Notes under the pieces: generated by a model
Seen by the model: the letters and a program-made list of their open reading frames with translations, nothing else
Databases searched by the model: none
What the model was told of the DNA's origin: nothing
Assembly: GCA_021324795.1 (NCBI GenBank)
Contig: JAJPIK010000012.1
Span: 1 to 43,362 of the forward strand
Direction: 5' to 3'
Length of the DNA stretch: 43,362 nt
From: Chloroflexota bacterium
Lineage (GTDB): Bacteria > Chloroflexota > UBA6077 > FW602-bin22 > CADDYW01
Shown here: positions 40,496 to 43,362 of the stretch, piece after piece
How the letters are laid out: the number at the start of each line of letters is the position of its first letter
Position numbering within the stretch: position 1 is the stretch's first letter
Translations under genes and position numbers: made by a program

Positions 40496-40563
40496 TCGTC
40501 CGCACGTCTGTTGGGGGAGGGGGAAGACATGTCTTCCCCCTCCCCCAACAGACGTGCGGACGA
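40496..40563. terminator. 68-bp perfect palindrome between convergent genes
   Basis: Two 34-base arms (40496-40529 and 40530-40563) are exact reverse complements with no spacer (centre GAAGACATGTCTTC). It begins two bases after the upstream stop codon and ends ten bases before the stop of the leftward gene at 40574. A bidirectional terminator is the plain reading. Its length exceeds that of usual intrinsic terminators, and no T tract follows on either strand. Confidence 0.85.
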
Positions 40564-40573
40564 GAAGAATCCG

Positions 40574-40738
40574 TTATGCGACCGGCCGTGGGCCGACGAA
40601 CAAGTTGTAAAGCAGGATCAGTAGAGCCACGACCAACAGCACGTTAATGGCTGGACCGACACTACCGATAAGCAGTCCCCACAGCCAGACGATCAGAACG
40701 ATGGCGAGAATGATCCAAAGAATCTGCGAAAGAGTCAT
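40574..40738 (-). CDS. Small membrane protein, DUF5670/lmo0937-like
   Basis: A 54-residue protein (MTLSQILWIILAIVLIVWLW, GLLIGSVGPAINVLLVVALL, ILLYNLFVGPRPVA), too short for usual ORF cut-offs. It has two hydrophobic helices separated by the loop GLLIGSVGP and a GPRP-type tail, which matches the DUF5670 / lmo0937-family small membrane proteins. In some bacteria such proteins are stress-linked, but no role is established here. A purine-rich GGGAGA precedes the ATG. It lies between the large palindrome and another small membrane gene on the same strand. Confidence 0.82.
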   Translation of the reverse strand: MTLSQILWIILAIVLIVWLWGLLIGSVGPAINVLLVVALLILLYNLFVGPRPVA

Positions 40739-40843
40739 AATGAGGTCTCCCTCTCTTTACTCCGGCGCCAAGGGTAATTCGGCTGAAACAGTCCCGGGGT
40801 GAGCGCGAAACGCTGCCCCCGGAACCGGCACCGCGCAGATCGG

Positions 40844-41113
40844 TTAGTGCGTAAAGCCGCTCAACGCCTCGCGGAAGCGTTCGCCGGCCCTCTCCCCGGT
40901 TGGGTGGAGGAATTTGTAGAACAACCCCGCGGACAGAATCGTGGGCGCCCACTCACCGATGAATAAGGCGGTATGCCGACGGCCAGTTAAATATAAGGTC
41001 GCCGAAAGCAGCACACTCGCCAGCATGGCGAAATAGTAGTACGAGCTTGGGATCCGCGCCATGAAGTCAAAAAAGTTCTCCACGGGCGTCTCTCGCTGCA
41101 TTGGGACATTCAT
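40844..41113 (-). CDS. Small two-helix membrane protein, hypothetical
   Basis: About 89 residues. ATG 41113 (MNVPMQRETPVENFFDFMAR) has GGGAGGG just ahead. A GTG 18 bases earlier lacks one. Two hydrophobic segments are visible (IPSSYYYFAMLASVLLSATLYL, about 21-42; TALFIGEWAPTILSAGLFY, about 48-66), followed by a basic/acidic tail. The run SSYYYFAMLAS and the short length suggest a structural membrane peptide. It may form a unit with the DUF5670 gene downstream, about 105 bases away. Function is unknown. Confidence 0.75.
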   Translation of the reverse strand: MNVPMQRETPVENFFDFMARIPSSYYYFAMLASVLLSATLYLTGRRHTALFIGEWAPTILSAGLFYKFLHPTGERAGERFREALSGFTH

Positions 41114-41253
41114 TCTATTCCCTCCCTTCACACAAATGCCGATGCGCTATGCGTTGTCCTGTCTCGGCTGCTCCTTACCAACCCTTTCACCAAGAATGGC
41201 AGGGGCATGGTGCACGCTCCGTGCCACGAAAACCCGGGCCGTCTCGGTCGATG

Positions 41254-41259
41254 TATAAT
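41254..41259 (+). promoter_or_regulatory. -10 box of the aminotransferase gene
   Basis: A perfect TATAAT 29 bases before the ATG at 41289. No -35 match is seen at the usual distance. Confidence 0.5.
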
Positions 41260-41288
41260 GACCACGCTTTCACGGAAAGGAGTTAGTC

Positions 41289-42458
41289 ATGAAGTTGGCT
41301 AAACGGATGAGCCGCCTCGGTACGGAGACAGCTTTCGAAGTTTTGGCAAAGGCGCGCGCCTTGGAAGCCAAAGGCAAGCACATCGTTCACCTGGAGATCG
41401 GCGAGCCCGATTTCGATACGCCCGCTCACGTCATCGACGAAGGGGTCAAGGCGCTCACCTCGGGCTTTACTCACTACTCGCCCTCGGCGGGGATTCTCGA
41501 GCTTCGCCAGAGTATTGCCCGTTGCGCCGGCCAGAAACGTGGCCTGTTCTTCGATCCCGACCAGGTGGTCGTCACGCCGGGGGGCAAGCCGATCATGTTC
41601 TTTATTCTGCTCGCTTTGGCCGAGGCGGGAGACGAAGTCATCTATCCCAACCCCGGCTTTCCGATTTACGAGTCGATGATCAACTTTGTCGGTGCCACCC
41701 CGGTCCCGATCCCCTTGCGCGAGGAGCGTCAATTCCGCTTCGACGTCGACGAGCTGGCCAGCAAGATCACCCCGCGCACCCGCGTCTTGATTCTCAATTC
41801 GCCGCAGAATCCAACCGGTGGTGTGCTCACCCGGAGCGATGTCGCGAGTATCGCCGAACTCGCGGTTCGGCATAATCTGACGGTTTTATCCGACGAGATC
41901 TATAGCGAGATTCTCTACGAAGGCGAGCACGTCAGCATCGCGACATTCCCGGGCATGGCCGAGCGGACGATCATTCTTGACGGCTTCTCCAAGACTTACG
42001 CGATGACCGGCTGGCGTCTCGGCTACGGAATCATGCCCATCGAGCTCGCCCCACAGATCACCCGTCTGGTGACTAACTCGGTCTCCTGCACCGCGACCTT
42101 CATCCAGAAAGCAGGCATCGCCGCCCTGGAAGGGCCGATGGACAAGGTGACCCAAATGGTCGAAGAGTTTCGGGTTCGTCGCCAGGTTATCGTTGACGGG
42201 CTGAACGCAATTCCCCGGCTGCGCTGTGCGAACCCGGCCGGCGCGTTCTACGTCTTTCCCTACGTCGGCGACGTCGGGCTGGACTGCCGCGCGTTCGCCG
42301 ATTACCTGCTGAACGAAGCGGGCGTCGCCACCCTTTCGGGCACGTCGTTCGGCAAGTATGGGGAAGGCTACTTGCGTCTCTCGTATGCGAACTCGGTCGC
42401 GAATATTCAGACGGCGCTCGACCGGATCGATAGCGCTGTGCGCAAGCTCAGCAAGTGA
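41289..42458 (+). CDS. Class I/II pyridoxal-phosphate aminotransferase (AspC-like)
   Basis: A 389-residue fold-type I aminotransferase. Landmarks are LEIGEPDFDTPAHV near residue 37 (substrate arginine-side loop), the stretch VILNSPQNPTGGVLT (Asn-Pro-x-Gly), VLSDEIYSEILYEGEHVSI (PLP Asp and Tyr) and ILDGFSKTYAMTGWRLGYG with Lys235 as the Schiff-base lysine. The PLP phosphate region is GGKPIMFFILLALAEAGDEVIY. Aspartate, tyrosine or branched-chain substrates are possible; the AspC subfamily is the best guess. GGAAAGGAG precedes the ATG. The stop overlaps the thiL start (GTGA). Confidence 0.95.
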   Translation: MKLAKRMSRLGTETAFEVLAKARALEAKGKHIVHLEIGEPDFDTPAHVIDEGVKALTSGFTHYSPSAGILELRQSIARCAGQKRGLFFDPDQVVVTPGGKPIMFFILLALAEAGDEVIYPNPGFPIYESMINFVGATPVPIPLREERQFRFDVDELASKITPRTRVLILNSPQNPTGGVLTRSDVASIAELAVRHNLTVLSDEIYSEILYEGEHVSIATFPGMAERTIILDGFSKTYAMTGWRLGYGIMPIELAPQITRLVTNSVSCTATFIQKAGIAALEGPMDKVTQMVEEFRVRRQVIVDGLNAIPRLRCANPAGAFYVFPYVGDVGLDCRAFADYLLNEAGVATLSGTSFGKYGEGYLRLSYANSVANIQTALDRIDSAVRKLSK

Positions 42459-43362
42459 ACGCGGCTAGCGAACTGACCGTCGCCGACGTTGGCGAATTTG
42501 GTTTAATCGCTCGACTGAAGGCGCGTTTCGGCGAAAGTGGCGTTGGCGTCGTCCAGGGCATCGGCGACGATACCGCCGCACTTCGCCTTACCCCGGGCTA
42601 CCTGCTCCTCGCCACCACCGACGCTGCCGTCGAGGGAGTTCACTTCCTGCGCGCGACGATCGCGCCACGCACCTTGGGACGGCGTGTCCTGGCGGTAAAT
42701 CTTAGCGACGTGGCATCGATGGGCGGCATCCCCCGCTGGGCGCTCGTCTCGCTCAGTTTGCCCGTCAAGACGCCGTTGAGCTTCGCTGACGGGCTCGCCG
42801 CCGGTCTGGGTGAGGAGGCCGCGCGTTACGGGCTCGCGCTCGTTGGCGGAAATTTAGCCCGCTCGCCGGATCGCGTGGTCCTGGACTTGACCTTGCTAGG
42901 AGAGGTAGAGCCTGACCGGGTGCTCTACCGGAGCGGTGCTCGGCCCGGCGACCGCCTCCTGGTAACCGGCACGCTAGGCGACGCAGCGGCCGGTCTGGCG
43001 ATTCTGCTTGGCCAGGTTTCAGCAAGTAGACCGGAGGCAGCAGTACTGATTGAGCGACATCAGCTTCCGACGCCGCGTATCGCCGCGGGGCGGGCGATCG
43101 CGCTATCGGGATTCGCAACGGCGATGATCGATCTGAGCGATGGCTTGGCCAGCGACCTGGGCCACCTCGCCGAGGAAAGTAAGGTCGGTGGCGTCATCGA
43201 GGCCGCACGCATTCCCCTGTCGCCCGCCTTACGGTCGTTGGCTAACGCCACGGGACACGATCCGCTCGATTGGGCGCTGCGGGGGGGTGAAGATTACGAA
43301 CTCTTGCTCACCGCGCCGGCCGAGCGAGTACCGGAGCTGATCGCAGCGGTCACGGCGACCGG
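42455..43362 (+). CDS. thiL: Thiamine-monophosphate kinase, 3'-truncated
   Basis: The frame from GTG 42455 runs to the right edge without a stop: 302 residues visible of a usual 310-340. It phosphorylates thiamine monophosphate to thiamine diphosphate. ThiL motifs: VVQGIGDDTAALRL near residue 34 (metal-binding Asp pair), LLLATTDAAVEGVHFL, NLSDVASMGG, ALVGGNLARSPDRVVLDLTLLG, the catalytic DLSDGLASDLGHLAEES and the late GGEDYELLLTAPAE. The start overlaps the aminotransferase stop (GTGA), so the two are coupled. The last bases of the gene are outside the window. Confidence 0.95.
   Translation, partial: MNAASELTVADVGEFGLIARLKARFGESGVGVVQGIGDDTAALRLTPGYLLLATTDAAVEGVHFLRATIAPRTLGRRVLAVNLSDVASMGGIPRWALVSLSLPVKTPLSFADGLAAGLGEEAARYGLALVGGNLARSPDRVVLDLTLLGEVEPDRVLYRSGARPGDRLLVTGTLGDAAAGLAILLGQVSASRPEAAVLIERHQLPTPRIAAGRAIALSGFATAMIDLSDGLASDLGHLAEESKVGGVIEAARIPLSPALRSLANATGHDPLDWALRGGEDYELLLTAPAERVPELIAAVTAT

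Overview
The window is a GC-rich bacterial chromosome segment. It carries about 42 intact or end-truncated protein genes, one tRNA gene and several decayed genes. The overall look suggests a Chloroflexota member near the Thermomicrobia (Sphaerobacter/Thermomicrobium-like). The reasons are GC-rich codon use with many GTG/TTG starts, a coenzyme F420 glutamyl ligase (CofE), an archaeal/bacterial-type glycogen debranching enzyme, Tat-type lipoprotein binding proteins, and many small membrane proteins without close textbook relatives. This placement rests on gene content and recalled family resemblance, not on a computed phylogeny.

Layout. 1-7100: RluA-type pseudouridine synthase (5' cut by the window), ligA, two small membrane proteins, a MarR regulator, a TolB-like lipoprotein, an NMT1-like binding protein and tRNA-Pro(TGG). 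7100-9500: a decay zone with an ISAs1-type transposase remnant, a gutted class C beta-lactamase-like gene, an intact creatininase-family gene and an IS630-type remnant. 9500-16000: glycogen debranching enzyme plus a coupled membrane protein, aldo/keto reductase facing a Gfo/Idh/MocA oxidoreductase across a 52-bp perfect palindrome, then cofE facing a TPR protein. 16200-21800: a rightward catabolic/repair cluster of PucR regulator, SDR dehydrogenase, D-2-hydroxyacid dehydrogenase, a domain-permuted Ada-like methyltransferase interrupted by an in-frame TAG, a GatC/AtzG-like small protein and an amidase. 22200-24250: MerR regulator with a DHA2-type efflux pump. 24270-26970: a two-gene restriction-modification operon (Mrr-type nuclease plus M.PvuII-like N4-cytosine methyltransferase). 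27100-32450: sugar-phosphate isomerase/epimerase-like protein divergent from a zinc alcohol dehydrogenase, a VapBC remnant, and a binding protein/sulfatase operon. 32700-37100: purH behind a long structured leader that also holds a 56-codon ORF, then FmdB, DinB-like, VOC, isochorismatase-like and Dtd genes. 37200-43362: a pair of related membrane-anchored proteins, a hypothetical protein, two small membrane proteins, an aminotransferase and thiL (3' cut).

Themes. Several convergent gene pairs meet in an inverted repeat that contains one or both stop codons, most strikingly the 52-bp and 68-bp perfect palindromes at 13495-13546 and 40496-40563. Many promoters can be read by eye, either as TTGAC-type -35 plus TATAAT-type -10 with 17-18 bp spacing, or as extended -10 boxes of the form TGnTAnnnT. 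Two copies of an about 100-bp inverted-repeat element, and remnants of two toxin-antitoxin loci and two insertion sequences, mark the accessory spots. The candidates most worth following up are the restriction-modification operon with its leader inverted repeat, the permuted MGMT/Ada-zinc protein split by a TAG codon, the purH leader, and the paired membrane proteins at 37222-39591.
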